Shown: positions 1-9,296 of the stretch, piece after piece
How positions within the stretch are numbered: the first letter of the stretch is position 1
Layout: each line of letters opens with the position of its first letter
Assembly: GCA_002794105.1 (NCBI GenBank)
Contig: PHFL01000045.1
Coordinates: 63,471-127,470 of the forward strand
DNA from: Candidatus Thermochlorobacter aerophilus
Lineage (GTDB): Bacteria; Bacteroidota; Chlorobiia; Chlorobiales; Thermochlorobacteraceae
DNA length: 64,000 nt
Direction of reading: 5' to 3'
Translations under genes and position numbers: made by a program
The notes under the pieces: generated by a model
What the model saw: only the letters and a program-made list of their open reading frames with translations
Databases searched by the model: none
Told to the model about the DNA's origin: nothing

Positions 1-589
1 TAGAAACGGATAAGCGTCTGGCGGTTGAAGTGTTCGGCAGTCAAGCGGCGTTTGATAAAGCGTTGAAGGGGTCAAGGAGATAATGATAGACGGATTTGAA
101 GTGCTGTGGAGCGCGATAAAGACAAGCGGTTACAGGCAGAGGACTACAGTGGTAAAAAAATGTCATACCAAGATAGTGTGATGTGCGTCGGATAGAGCGG
201 GGCGAGCGATTTATGTCGGAAAGTTGAAAGCGGGACGGGAAGTCGATTTCAAGTTGTTCAAAGAGGAGTTGAGTGGGTTGAAGTATAACGGTCGTGCGGT
301 GTGGGTGGATTTAGGGTTTTTAGGGATAAGGCATTGGCTTTCCGATGCGAGGATTTTTATTCCACATAAGAAGTCAAGAGGGAAAGCTTTAAGCGAAGCG
401 CAGAGAAAAGAGAACGCCGCAATGGCACGGGTGCGAGTGAAGGTTGAGCATATGATTGGAGGGATAAAACGGTATTTTATTTTACAACATAGAAGCCGAT
501 TTAAGGTGATGCAGAAGTGAGATGCTGCGCTTCATCTGTGTGCGGGACTGTGGAACTTGACATGCGGTTTTACGGTCAATATCGCTTAA
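1..589 (+). pseudogene. IS5/ISL2-group transposase remnant (multiple frameshifts and a stop)
   Basis: Pieces of one DDE transposase can be read here by switching frames. An IDGFE segment near 88 resembles the first catalytic Asp region. A YSGKKxxHTK-like block near 150-175 spans a run of seven A where the frame changes. A VGKLKAGREVDFKLFKE block follows from about 219. The C-terminal VKVEHMIGGIKRYFIL block sits near 440-485. An in-frame TGA at 518-520 interrupts it, after which the same frame continues DAALHLCAGLWNL to a stop at 587-589. The order matches IS5-family (ISL2/IS1031 group) transposases. The 5' end lies outside the window and no terminal inverted repeat was identified. It cannot make an active transposase. 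Some breaks could be sequencing errors, but there are several. Confidence 0.75.
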
Positions 590-692
590 ATCAATCAAGC
601 GTTTTCTAATGTAGTAAGTCTATTGGTTTGTAGAGCCGCAAACTTACAAAGAGTGAAGAAGGTTTCACATTCAAATTCTTGTTGCTTCGCAA

Positions 693-2039
693 ATGGAAAT
701 TATTTCGCAGAAGAAACTCACGCCCGCTGAAATCTCGGAATGGATACAGTCAGAGCCCGTGCAAAATGAGTGGTCGTTTGCCGAGTGCAAACCGTCGCAA
801 ACAGGCAAATGGTCGCATGACTATCATCGCTATCCTGCTAAGTTTATTCCACAACTTGTAGAAAAATTGTTAGATGAATATGTCCTGAACAGAGATGCAC
901 ACATCAATGACCCATTTATGGGAAGCGGCACCACGATTGCTACAGCAATCTCACGTGGATTTTTTGCAAGCGGAACGGACATAAACAAAATCGCCTATCT
1001 TATCAGCAAAGTCAAATCACGACCGATTCAACCCTCGCTTCTAAAAAGCAAAATCCAGAAACTTCTTGCCCGCCTTGATGCCGCTGATAGCGATGGACTG
1101 TTTCAAGACACTCATGCACTCTCGCCACTGATTCCCGAAAAACATTATGAGCGCATTGCCTATTGGTTTCCAGAACCCAATATCGTCATGCTTGGCAAAA
1201 TACTTGCCGCTATTCAAGAAGAGCCAAATCCTATTATCAAAGATTTTTTTACCGTTGCATTTAGCCACATTTTGAAGTCGTGCGCGATTTGGGCGCAAGG
1301 AAGCAATAAGCCGATACGCGACTTCAAAAAGATACCTGCCGAGCCGCTTTTTGCATTTCGTCGACACCTTAAAAAAATGGAGCAAGGCAATGCCGAGTTT
1401 TACGCTGTCGTTCCTCCTGCTGTGAGAGAAAACCCCGAAGCCTTTCTATGCCTTACATTAGGCGATGCACGTCATCAACCCGTTGAAAGCAATAGCGTGG
1501 ATATGGTAATTACTTCAAGTCCATATGTAACAAGTTACGAATATGCTGACCTGCACCAACTTTCAACAATTTGGCTCAATTTTGCAGAAAGCCTTTCAGA
1601 ATACCGCAAAGCCTTCATTGGCACATCTTACAAACGTTATGAAAACCCTGTCTTAAAAAGCCTCATTGCGCAAAACATTAAAGAGAAGATGTCGGCTGTG
1701 GATATGAAAATCGCCAAAGAAATTGAAGCGTTTTTTGTCGATATGCAATCTGTAATTGAAGAAAGTTATCGCATCTTGAAAGTTGGCGGACGCGCCGCAT
1801 TTGTGATTGGCAACACGAAACTGCGCGGCATTGAGATTCAAAACGCTGAAGCCTTTGCTGAATGTATGCAACTGGCAGGGTTTCGGTTGGAACGCGTGAT
1901 TGCAAGGGAAATTCCTTCCAAAATTTTGCCACAAAAACGCGACGAGAAAACAGGACGATTTGCCTCTACCGAGCAAGCCGATACAGAAGCCTATCCGATA
2001 GAGTATATCATCGTTGGCATTAAGGAGGAAAACACATGA
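693..2039 (+). CDS. DNA N4-cytosine/N6-adenine methyltransferase
   Basis: This 448-residue protein is a SAM-dependent DNA methyltransferase, probably the modification half of a type II restriction-modification system. A HRYPAKFIP block (about 45-53) precedes the SAM-binding motif DPFMGSGTT (73-81). The acidic motif II follows (SGTDIN, about 93-98). The catalytic motif IV is TSSPY (274-278), a variant of the SPPY/TSPPY motif typical of N4-cytosine enzymes. The SAM motif comes first and the long segment between it and motif IV would hold target recognition, which is the alpha-like order. The stop overlaps the start of the next reading frame (ATG at 2036), as expected for a co-transcribed endonuclease. 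That downstream gene is broken, so the methylase may now be an orphan. The target sequence is not visible; see the next entry for a weak hint. Confidence 0.85.
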   Translation: MEIISQKKLTPAEISEWIQSEPVQNEWSFAECKPSQTGKWSHDYHRYPAKFIPQLVEKLLDEYVLNRDAHINDPFMGSGTTIATAISRGFFASGTDINKIAYLISKVKSRPIQPSLLKSKIQKLLARLDAADSDGLFQDTHALSPLIPEKHYERIAYWFPEPNIVMLGKILAAIQEEPNPIIKDFFTVAFSHILKSCAIWAQGSNKPIRDFKKIPAEPLFAFRRHLKKMEQGNAEFYAVVPPAVRENPEAFLCLTLGDARHQPVESNSVDMVITSSPYVTSYEYADLHQLSTIWLNFAESLSEYRKAFIGTSYKRYENPVLKSLIAQNIKEKMSAVDMKIAKEIEAFFVDMQSVIEESYRILKVGGRAAFVIGNTKLRGIEIQNAEAFAECMQLAGFRLERVIAREIPSKILPQKRDEKTGRFASTEQADTEAYPIEYIIVGIKEENT

Positions 2040-2734
2040 AATTTGAAGATTTGAAAAACTCTACCTGAAAAAGAAAGCAACGGTTGGCGAGGAAGCCTAC
2101 AAGTATGTTTCTCAAATCTTGAAAAAAGCAAAAGTCCTTCACAAGCGCGACTGGAAGAAAAATCCTACCGCAGGTGGCGACCACGAACAAAGTTGGCGTG
2201 CCTTCAAAGGCAAAAACATGGAAAAACTCATTTTGTTTATTATTAGAGATGCCGTCGAAGCAATAGGCTTAAAAATCATCAGCGGTAACAAACTTGAACG
2301 CGCAAAGCGTGTCAGTGATGAACTCTCGCAAATCAAAAGAAAACTATGCGTCGACTACGATGAATACGGTATGCACTTGCCCGACGTGGATATGGTCGTT
2401 TACAATCCAAACACGCTGGATATTCTTTGCGTGATTTCGTGCAAGGTTACGCTGCGAGAACGCATTGCGCAAACAGGATATTGGAAACTCAAAATTCCTA
2501 CAAGATTCATCTCAAAAACATATCGCTGTATTCTTTGCAACACCTGACGAAGACCAAACGCTGAAATTCAAATCCAAAGCCTTGATTAAAAAAGGACGTG
2601 CGATTGTAGAAATGGACACCGATGGCTGTTATGTGCTTTCTGAGCATGAGTTCGAGGAAAGCAATAAAGTGAAAGCCTTTCCAAAGTTTTTTGACGATTT
2701 GAAACGGCTCGCTGGAATACACAAACATTCTTAA
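2036..2734 (+). pseudogene. Type II restriction endonuclease-like gene, two frameshifts
   Basis: The gene begins with an ATG at 2036 overlapping the methylase stop. It breaks after about ten codons, where restoring one T near 2051 gives MKFEDFEKLYLKKK and the long middle frame (2119 onward). A second shift near 2486-2496 moves the reading to another frame, which runs to the stop at 2734. The joined protein is about 230 residues. It contains GGDHEQSWRAFKGK, an acidic LPDVDMVVY and then ISCKVTLRERIAQTGYWK. The D...SCK arrangement fits a PD-(D/E)xK nuclease core. The TLRERIAQTGYWK wording recalls the BsaWI type of endonuclease, from memory only. With the adjacent methyltransferase it forms a typical restriction-modification pair that is now inactive, unless the shifts are assembly errors. 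Confidence 0.65.
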
Positions 2735-2798
2735 CTCATCGCTTTGGGCAAGTGCGTTTTTGGCACTAACTTCACAAGTCAGAACAATTCCACTACCG

Positions 2799-3388
2799 AT
2801 GCAACAGATTGCGACCAAGAAAATCTACACACTTGACGAATACTTTGCATTAGAAACAGCACTCGTCGAGACCAAGCACGAATTTTTCAACGGCGAAATT
2901 TTCGCAATGGCGGGCGCGCACCCCAACCACAATACACTCTGCGTGAATCTGATAGGCGAGTTGAGAGACGCTATCAAACGAAGCAAAAAGCCGTGCCGTG
3001 TCTTCAACAGCGACCAGCGCGTGCGTGCCGAGCAACCCTCTGCTTCACGCATTGGCTACTTTTACCCTGATGTTTCAATCGTGTGTGGCAAGCCTGAATT
3101 TTCAAGCGACAATCCGCCTACGCTTCTCAATCCAACGGTCATTATCGAAGTGCTGTCCGATTCCACGCGCGAGTATGATTTTGGCAGAAATTAGACTACT
3201 ACCGTGCAATTGCAAGTGTGCAGGAGATTGTGTTTATGAGTTTTGATAAAGTCAGTGCGTCGCGCTTTCACCGCCAAAACGAAGCATGGATTCTGCGCGA
3301 TGTGCTTGGGTTGGAACAGATGCTCACACTTGAATCGCTCGAGCTTTCCATTCCTATGACGGAACTTTATCGTGATGTGGTGTTTTGA
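2799..3388 (+). pseudogene. Uma2-family (DUF820) endonuclease-like gene, frameshifted
   Basis: From an ATG at 2799 the product reads IYTLDEYFALE, then KHEFFNGEIFAMAGA, a HN-rich helix, and YFYPDVSIVCG with VIIEVLSDST. This is the layout of the Uma2/DUF820 family, a PD-(D/E)xK fold abundant in cyanobacteria and some other bacteria, of unclear function. The reading ends at 3194 after YDFGRN. One base later the other frame continues LDYYRAIASVQEIVFM to a stop at 3388, so loss of a single A near 3190 explains the break. The full family length would be about 196 residues. Codons from 2760 could extend the N-terminus with a TTG start, but the ATG fits the family better. Neighbouring genes are also frameshifted. 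Confidence 0.7.
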
Positions 3389-3397
3389 GAACGAGCA

Positions 3398-4312
3398 TTA
3401 TTTCTTCGCATACACGAACAAATACCAACCAATCGTTGAAGCCAAAAGTTTTTCTATCCAGAAAGGCACAAACTTTCCAATGCGATACTTCTTGATGGGG
3501 AAATGAGCCACTCTAAACTCTACGCTTTGCCAGTGAGAAAACAGTTTAGCAAGGTCGCTTTTGCTGAACACATAAGCGTAGGGGCATTCTGGTCCGTCGG
3601 TGCAATGATGCACGAAATTTTCAGGTTTTAAGTAAGACCAACCTTGCCGCAGGAATTGCTCGTAATGCAATTGCCATACGCTTTTATCTTGATTTCCTCT
3701 CACGCCTTTGATGCGGTCGTCTAATGCGTTCAAATCTTCTTTCCACTTACCGAGCCGTGTGAGAATTTTCAGGAGCACGCGCAGTCGCATGTATCCAAGT
3801 ATGCGGACATAGTAGTTGAAACTGTGTTTGTGGTAGAGCATTAAAATGGCAGTGCCACCTTTTTTGAGCACGCGATAGACTTCTTGAAATGCTTTTTGCG
3901 GATGAGGTGTATGGTGCAGAACGCCATGCGAATAGACGATATCGAACTGCTCATCTTCAAACGAGAGCGATTCTGCATTTTCCACTTGGAAGGTGCCGGG
4001 CAAGTTCAAAATTTCGAAGTGCCTGCGCGTCGCATTGACGGCAGTTTCCGTTAAATCCACACCCGTGTATTTTGCACCGTGTTTCGCCCATTGAACTCCA
4101 TCGGCACCGTTGCCACATCCGATTTCCAGCACCGATTTGCCTCGCCCTGATTCAAACGGTACCAAAAGCGGCAAATGCCATTCAACTTTGAATCGATAAT
4201 CGCTGTATTTGGTGTAAAACTCTTTCTCATCAGCAGCATCTTGCACAAAATGACTGCCACAGGCTTCGGTTTCCCAAAAAGACTTCACTAACTCAAGATT
4301 GTTTTTTGTCAT
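3398..4312 (-). CDS. Class I SAM-dependent methyltransferase
   Basis: The 304-residue protein has a Rossmann-type methyltransferase domain. Motif I is VLEIGCGNG (about 60-68), followed by an acidic VDLT loop, the FDIVYSHGVLHH segment and a VYRVLKKGGTAILMLYH strand. This is the Methyltransf_11/25 pattern of small-molecule or lipid methylases. The C-terminal half (about 175-304) is not part of the common domain and holds LRVLLKILTRLGKW and a KSDLAKLF helix. The substrate cannot be told. The gene is convergent with the broken Uma2 gene (9 bp apart) and divergent from lpxH, with about 130 bp between. It is intact, so the decay seen to its left stops here. Confidence 0.75.
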   Translation of the reverse strand: MTKNNLELVKSFWETEACGSHFVQDAADEKEFYTKYSDYRFKVEWHLPLLVPFESGRGKSVLEIGCGNGADGVQWAKHGAKYTGVDLTETAVNATRRHFEILNLPGTFQVENAESLSFEDEQFDIVYSHGVLHHTPHPQKAFQEVYRVLKKGGTAILMLYHKHSFNYYVRILGYMRLRVLLKILTRLGKWKEDLNALDDRIKGVRGNQDKSVWQLHYEQFLRQGWSYLKPENFVHHCTDGPECPYAYVFSKSDLAKLFSHWQSVEFRVAHFPIKKYRIGKFVPFWIEKLLASTIGWYLFVYAKK

Positions 4313-4446
4313 GGATAGAGGTCGCTATGTTGCACAGCGGTGTGCATAAGTTAGCAGAATCTTGTTGGGCTTCCAATCGGTGCGAAACGAGCAAGTAATG
4401 TTGTTCGTTTTTAGAAATAGTTGCGCTCAACTCTTATCTTTGCTCT

Positions 4447-5241
4447 ATGCAGAAAGTTTATTTCTTCAGCGATGTGCATTTTGGCTTGCAAGAGCGGCAC
4501 GTCGAAGTTGCCAAGACAGACCTGATGCTTAGCTTGCTCGAGGACATCAAGCGCGATGGCAAGCGGCTGTATATGGTTGGCGATATTTTGGACTACTGGA
4601 TGGAATACAAGCACGTTGTTCCCAAAGGTCCTTTCCGATTTTTTGCGGCGCTCTACGACCTTGTGCAAAGCGGTGTGGAAGTGCATTACCTTGCTGGCAA
4701 TCACGACTTTTACCTTGGCAAATACTTCGATGAAGAACTTGGCGTCAAGACGCACTACGGCGCTGTTCTACATGAGATTGATGGCAAGAAGTTTTACATC
4801 GTTCATGGCGACGGACTGGGCAAAGGCGATATGGGATACAAACTGTTTCGTGCTTTGGTGCGTAACGACTTCAACCTGATGTGGTATCGATGGTTACATC
4901 CTGACATTGGGGTTGGGCTGATGAATTACCTATCCAAGCTCTCTCGCAAGCACACCTATTCGCCCAAGGATGAAGGTGAAGCCGAACGGCTCATCGTGTT
5001 TGCCAATCAAGAACTTGAGCGACAGGCGTTTGATTATTTTGTGTGTGGGCATCGCCATATTGTTAAGCTGCATCTGCTTCGCAATCGAAAAAGTTACTAT
5101 GTCAATTGCGGCACATGGATTGGCGGCATGCCAACCTACGCTGTGTTTGACGGCACCGAGATGAAACTCATAAAAGCCAAGACTCGAGAAGAATACCTAT
5201 CGGAATCGCAAGTGATGGCGGCGCTGACCGAACCAGTTTAG
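4447..5241 (+). CDS. lpxH: UDP-2,3-diacylglucosamine diphosphatase LpxH-like
   Basis: The 264-residue calcineurin-fold phosphoesterase probably removes UMP from UDP-2,3-diacylglucosamine to give lipid X in lipid A synthesis, at the inner face of the membrane. Metal-binding motifs are visible in order: SDVHFG (8-13), GDILDYW (near 45), AGNHDFY (near 85), VHGDGLG (near 119) and GHRHI (near 201). These are the metallophosphoesterase signatures, with the family's NH-D/GD-D/GN-H-D pattern. A TATCTTTG box (4435-4442), a Chlorobi/Bacteroidetes-like -10 element, lies only four bases before the ATG, so the message may be nearly leaderless. The only doubt is which member of the LpxH/YbbF group it is. 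hisG follows 55 bp later on the same strand. Confidence 0.85.
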   Translation: MQKVYFFSDVHFGLQERHVEVAKTDLMLSLLEDIKRDGKRLYMVGDILDYWMEYKHVVPKGPFRFFAALYDLVQSGVEVHYLAGNHDFYLGKYFDEELGVKTHYGAVLHEIDGKKFYIVHGDGLGKGDMGYKLFRALVRNDFNLMWYRWLHPDIGVGLMNYLSKLSRKHTYSPKDEGEAERLIVFANQELERQAFDYFVCGHRHIVKLHLLRNRKSYYVNCGTWIGGMPTYAVFDGTEMKLIKAKTREEYLSESQVMAALTEPV

Positions 5242-5296
5242 TTATCTTGCTTGACAGCACTTTCACTGACTGACCACACAACGACACATCACCACT

Positions 5297-6172
5297 ATGC
5301 CAAATGTTCTCAAACTGGGCTTACCCAAAGGGTCTTTGCAGGAAGCCACATTAGACCTTTTTGCCAAAGCAGGTTTTCACTTCATCGTGCGTGAGCGCTC
5401 TTATTTCCCTTCCATTGATGATGATGAACTTTCTGCCATTTTGATTCGGGCGCAAGAAATGGCGCGCTATGTTGAGCAGGGTGCCTTTGACTGCGGGCTA
5501 ACGGGCAAAGATTGGATTATTGAAACCAATGCGAAGGTCATTGAAGTGGCAGACCTTGTTTATTCCAAATCATCCATGCGTCCAGTGCGTTGGGTGTTAG
5601 CCGTGCCAGAAAATTCACCGATTCAATCAGCGAAAGATTTGGAGGGCAAGCGCATTGCTACGGAAGTGGTCAACATCACCAAAGCGTATTTGGCAAAGCA
5701 TGGGGTGCAGGCGGATGTGGAATACAGTTGGGGCGCCACAGAGGTCAAACCACCCGACCTTGCCGATGCGATTGTTGAAGTGACTGAAACGGGCTCATCG
5801 CTGCGTGCCAATAAGTTGCGCATTGTGGATGTTGTGTTGGAATCCACCACTAAGTTTATTGCAAACGAGAAGGCATGGCAAGACAAATGGAAACGAGAGA
5901 AGATTGAGAACATTGCTATGCTCTTACAAGGGGCTATCAATGCAATAGGCAAAGTTGGCTTGAAATTCAACATTCGCCGCGATGATTTGAAGAATCTTAT
6001 TCCCAAGCTACCTGCGCTACGCAACCCAACCGTCTCGCCACTCTCATCTGAAGAATGGGTTGCCGTAGAAATCATTGTCGAAGAAAAAATTGTTCGCACG
6101 CTTATTCCTGAGCTGAAGCGCTCTGGTGCAGAGGGCATTTTCGAATACGAAATCAGTAAGCTGATTTACTGA
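5297..6172 (+). CDS. hisG: ATP phosphoribosyltransferase, long form
   Basis: HisG condenses ATP with PRPP in the first step of histidine synthesis. The 291-residue length and the C-terminal domain (about 215-291, after [11 protein letters not shown]) identify the long form, which carries its own histidine-feedback domain and needs no HisZ. The N-terminus [18 protein letters not shown] and the [10 protein letters not shown] segment are typical. The PRPP-binding loop is [18 protein letters not shown]. The ATG at 5297 gives the usual N-terminus. hisH and hisA lie about 13 kb away (19.1-20.5 kb), so the his genes are dispersed here rather than in one operon. Confidence 0.93.
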   Translation: MPNVLKLGLPKGSLQEATLDLFAKAGFHFIVRERSYFPSIDDDELSAILIRAQEMARYVEQGAFDCGLTGKDWIIETNAKVIEVADLVYSKSSMRPVRWVLAVPENSPIQSAKDLEGKRIATEVVNITKAYLAKHGVQADVEYSWGATEVKPPDLADAIVEVTETGSSLRANKLRIVDVVLESTTKFIANEKAWQDKWKREKIENIAMLLQGAINAIGKVGLKFNIRRDDLKNLIPKLPALRNPTVSPLSSEEWVAVEIIVEEKIVRTLIPELKRSGAEGIFEYEISKLIY

Positions 6173-6331
6173 TTCGTTTGTGCTAACTTGTAAGCAATGT
6201 GTTGCTTTTGCCTCGAGCGCTGCAATTGTTATCACAAAACTTTATATTTTCGAGATGAACGTAGTCTCACTAGTTGTTACGGTTATTGACCTGTAAAATT
6301 TTTTGCAGAACTTGAAGCAAACCTTGAAACC

Positions 6332-6940
6332 GTGTCTGAGCAAGTGAAACGCACTCGTTCTGCCACTGAGGAGCGGCCGATTCGCGTAGCGGTGATTACT
6401 GTCAGCGATAGAGCATATCAAGGCATTTACAAAGATGAATCGGGGCCGAAGGTCGCTGCGGCGTTTCCGAAGGATCTTTACGAAGTTGTGATTACCAAAA
6501 TTGTGCCCGACGAAATCAAAGCTATCGCTAACGAGATTATTAACTGTGTGGACAATGAGCGTGTTGATGTAGTTGTTACCACAGGGGGAGCGGGCTGTTC
6601 TGCGCGTGATGTTACGCCTGATGCCACTGCTTCAGTATTGCATCGCGAGGTGATTGGATTTTCAGAGGTTATTCGTTTGGCAAACCGCGACAAAAACCCG
6701 AATTTGATTTTATCGCGAGGTGTGAGCGGCATCCGCAACCAGTCGGTCATCATCAATTTGCCCGGCAACCCTGAAAACGCTCTGCTTGCTATTGAATCGG
6801 TGCTGCCTGCTATTCCGCATTGCATCAAGACTGTTCGGCAGCAGCGTCCTTCTAAGAGAGCAAGTTCAACTACATCTGGTTCTACTTTGCATGGGCAAAA
6901 GAGCGGGACACACCTCAGCTCCAAGACAAAGACGAGGTAG
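6332..6940 (+). CDS. mogA: Molybdopterin adenylyltransferase (MogA/MoaB family)
   Basis: The protein belongs to the MoaB/MogA family that adenylylates molybdopterin before metal insertion in molybdenum cofactor synthesis. Recognisable parts are VAVITVSDRAYQG (about 18-30), the substrate loop TTGGAGCSARDVTPDAT (about 83-99), the SRGVSGI segment and LPGNPENALLAIES (about 145-158). The start is a GTG at 6332, and no in-frame ATG lies nearby. The tail after residue 170 is basic and serine/threonine-rich, longer than in MogA of enterobacteria, and probably disordered. No other cofactor genes are adjacent. Whether it acts as MogA or MoaB cannot be decided from sequence alone. Confidence 0.85.
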   Translation: MSEQVKRTRSATEERPIRVAVITVSDRAYQGIYKDESGPKVAAAFPKDLYEVVITKIVPDEIKAIANEIINCVDNERVDVVVTTGGAGCSARDVTPDATASVLHREVIGFSEVIRLANRDKNPNLILSRGVSGIRNQSVIINLPGNPENALLAIESVLPAIPHCIKTVRQQRPSKRASSTTSGSTLHGQKSGTHLSSKTKTR

Positions 6941-7001
6941 AGAAAGTTTGGAATACGTTATTCTTTTCTTATTCTTTTGAAGTCTGAAAACTTTTGTTGG
7001 T

Positions 7002-8204
7002 ATGCGGATTATTGTCTTTACAGGTAAGGGCGGTGTTGGCAAAACCTCTGTGGCCGCCTGTACAGCTCTACGTGCTGCCGAGATGGGCTATCGCACTCTG
7101 GTCATGTCCACAGACCCTGCGCATAGTTTAGGGGACTCTCTTGATATGGAGCTTTCCTCTGAACCCATGGAGGTTATCCCGAACCTATATGCCCAAGAAG
7201 TTAGTGTGTTCAGCGACCTCAATAACAACTGGGAAGTCGTGCGAGCCCATTTTGCTGAACTGATGCGCAATAAAGGCGTCGAAGGCGTCTATGCAGAAGA
7301 AATCGGGATTTTGCCCGGCATGGAAGAGCTCTTTTCACTCTCTTACATCAAGCAGTATAATGAATCAGGCAAGTATGACTTGCTTGTGGTCGATTGCGCC
7401 CCCACTGGTGAAACTTTGCGCTTGCTTTCTCTACCAGAAACCTTTGGATGGGTCATCAAACTTATACGGAATGTAGAAAAATACGCTGTCAAACCTATCA
7501 TTCGCCCGCTTTCTAAGATGTCTTCGAAAATGGAAAAGACCGTTGCTCCGCCAGAGGTCTTTTCTGCTATAGATAATCTCTTTACATCTGTAGAAGGCAT
7601 GATTGACCTGCTGAGCGATAATACCAAAACCACTGTACGTCTTGTGATGAACCCTGAAAAAATGGTTATCAAAGAATCAATGCGGGCGCTTACCTACCTT
7701 AACCTCTATGGCATTACGGTCGATCGTGTCATCATCAACCGCATCCTGCCCAGCGACAAAGATTCTGGATACCTTAACGAATGGAAAACCATCCAACACA
7801 AATACATTGATGAGATTTACGCCGCTTTCTCACCAATTCCGATTTCCAAAGTGCCATACTTCTCACATGAAGTGGTTGGGCTCGATATGCTACGCCTGAT
7901 GGCAAAAGAAGTCTATGGTGACCTTGACCCGCTGACTATTTTCTTCCGAGAAAACCCCATAGAGATTAGAAAAGTCCCCGCTGGATATTTCCAAATGCGC
8001 ATGAAACTGCCTTTCCTCTCTGATGTCAACATGTCGATTGCTTTGCAACAACATGGGGATGACCTCGTGGTCCGCATTGGGGATAATCAGAAGACAGTTA
8101 CACTGCCTATTTTCCTTGCCGGCATGAAGTCCGATGAAGCCTACTTTGAAGGACAATGGCTTTGTGTGGATTTCAAACCAGAAGAAAAATTAGCGGCTGG
8201 ATGA
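7002..8204 (+). CDS. ArsA/Get3-family ATPase with C-terminal HSP20-like domain (Get3d type), copy 1
   Basis: The 400-residue P-loop ATPase has the deviant Walker [10 protein letters not shown] (7-15), switch [13 protein letters not shown] (about 36-47) and switch [17 protein letters not shown] (about 129-143). The last 80 residues read as an alpha-crystallin-like domain ([11 protein letters not shown] to WLCVDF). That architecture is the Get3d group, which is tied to photosynthetic lineages. Its client is not known; eukaryotic Get3 carries tail-anchored proteins, and ArsA proper exports arsenite. No arsenic genes are nearby and the CxxC of Get3 is not seen, so an arsenic role is unlikely. A second, divergent copy lies at 54002-55207. 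Confidence 0.85.
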   Translation: MRIIVFTGKGGVGKTSVAACTALRAAEMGYRTLVMSTDPAHSLGDSLDMELSSEPMEVIPNLYAQEVSVFSDLNNNWEVVRAHFAELMRNKGVEGVYAEEIGILPGMEELFSLSYIKQYNESGKYDLLVVDCAPTGETLRLLSLPETFGWVIKLIRNVEKYAVKPIIRPLSKMSSKMEKTVAPPEVFSAIDNLFTSVEGMIDLLSDNTKTTVRLVMNPEKMVIKESMRALTYLNLYGITVDRVIINRILPSDKDSGYLNEWKTIQHKYIDEIYAAFSPIPISKVPYFSHEVVGLDMLRLMAKEVYGDLDPLTIFFRENPIEIRKVPAGYFQMRMKLPFLSDVNMSIALQQHGDDLVVRIGDNQKTVTLPIFLAGMKSDEAYFEGQWLCVDFKPEEKLAAG

Positions 8205-8292
8205 ACTCTGCACTGCTGTCCTAATGATTCACAAGCATTTTATGTTCAGGCTTTGGTGTAGTAGATACGCTTGAGCCAGTTATAGCAAGATA

Positions 8293-9252
8293 ATGCCACT
8301 GAACATTCCGCTCGTAGAGCTACCCGACCCACTGCGTGCTGAAGTTGTGCGGCAACTTCAGCTCTCTCCAGAAGACGAACACGCCGTACATCAGTTTGCA
8401 CGAGATGGCTACTACATCTTTCACAGCGAGCTCCCACCTTGGCTGCTGGACTCTGCAATTCATGCTATACGTCAAGCCTGCTACGATGCACAAGGCAACT
8501 TGCGCCACAATCGCCTCATGGATGCATGGCTCGAGTATGATGTCTTCCGCCAAATTGCTATAGCAGATAAAGTGCTACACTTGCTTCGCTTGTTCTATCA
8601 ACGTGAGCCCATTCCTTTTCAAACGCTTAACTTTCCAGTAGGCACTGAGCAACCCACACACAGCGATACCATTCACTTTCACTCTTTTCCACCACGATAC
8701 ATGTGTGGCGTCTGGATTGCGCTCGAAGACATTGATGCTGACAACGGACCACTTCACTACTATGTTGGTAGCCATAAACTGCCTATTTATGAACTCTACG
8801 ATACGGGTCGGCGTGGGTCGCTAGCATTTTCAACCCCACAGCCTCAACACTATGGGCATTATGAATCATTCGTTGAGTCGTTCATCTCTGCACAAGGCTT
8901 CGAGCGGCGAGAGTTGCTTCTTAAAAAAGGTGAAGGTCTTATCTGGGCGGCTAACCTGTTCCACGGCGGCAGTCCTATTCGGGATAAACGCCGCACACGA
9001 TTTAGCCAAGTAACCCACTACTATTTTGAGAACTGCATGTACTATTCGCCCTTGATGTCAGACCCTTACATCGGGCGAGTGTATATCAAACCAGTAATTA
9101 ACATTCGCACTAAACGATTTGTCCCCAGTCGCTTTGATGGTAAGCGTGTTTCTCTCTTTTATGGTCAGACTCTTCTTGGCAAAGTGCGTCAGCTTGCAAA
9201 GGTCTGCTATCTTGCTTATCGCCTATATCGCTCGCGCTTTCGCCGTTCTTAG
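8293..9252 (+). CDS. Phytanoyl-CoA dioxygenase (PhyH) family protein
   Basis: The 319-residue protein is a non-haem Fe(II)/2-oxoglutarate dioxygenase of the PhyH family. It has the iron-binding HxD in THSDTIHFHS (about 118-127), a long NGPLHYYVGSHKLP stretch (about 156-169) and a second His in AANLFHGGSP (about 222-231). A basic R-rich segment (KRRTRFSQVTHYY) follows that should hold the 2-oxoglutarate-binding Arg. Members hydroxylate lipids, small metabolites or natural products, and the substrate here is unknown. The gene sits 88 bp after the ArsA-like gene and 44 bp before a membrane glycosyltransferase. That pairing hints at a lipid or pigment substrate, which is inference only. Confidence 0.8.
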   Translation: MPLNIPLVELPDPLRAEVVRQLQLSPEDEHAVHQFARDGYYIFHSELPPWLLDSAIHAIRQACYDAQGNLRHNRLMDAWLEYDVFRQIAIADKVLHLLRLFYQREPIPFQTLNFPVGTEQPTHSDTIHFHSFPPRYMCGVWIALEDIDADNGPLHYYVGSHKLPIYELYDTGRRGSLAFSTPQPQHYGHYESFVESFISAQGFERRELLLKKGEGLIWAANLFHGGSPIRDKRRTRFSQVTHYYFENCMYYSPLMSDPYIGRVYIKPVINIRTKRFVPSRFDGKRVSLFYGQTLLGKVRQLAKVCYLAYRLYRSRFRRS

Positions 9253-9296
9253 TAAGCTCATTGTGCGTGTAAATTTGTCTATCGCACACTGGTTCT

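Noticed and set aside
7002..8204. Arsenic resistance operon around the ArsA-like gene
   Set aside because: No arsB, arsC or arsR is near, and the HSP20-like C-terminal domain points to the Get3d group instead.
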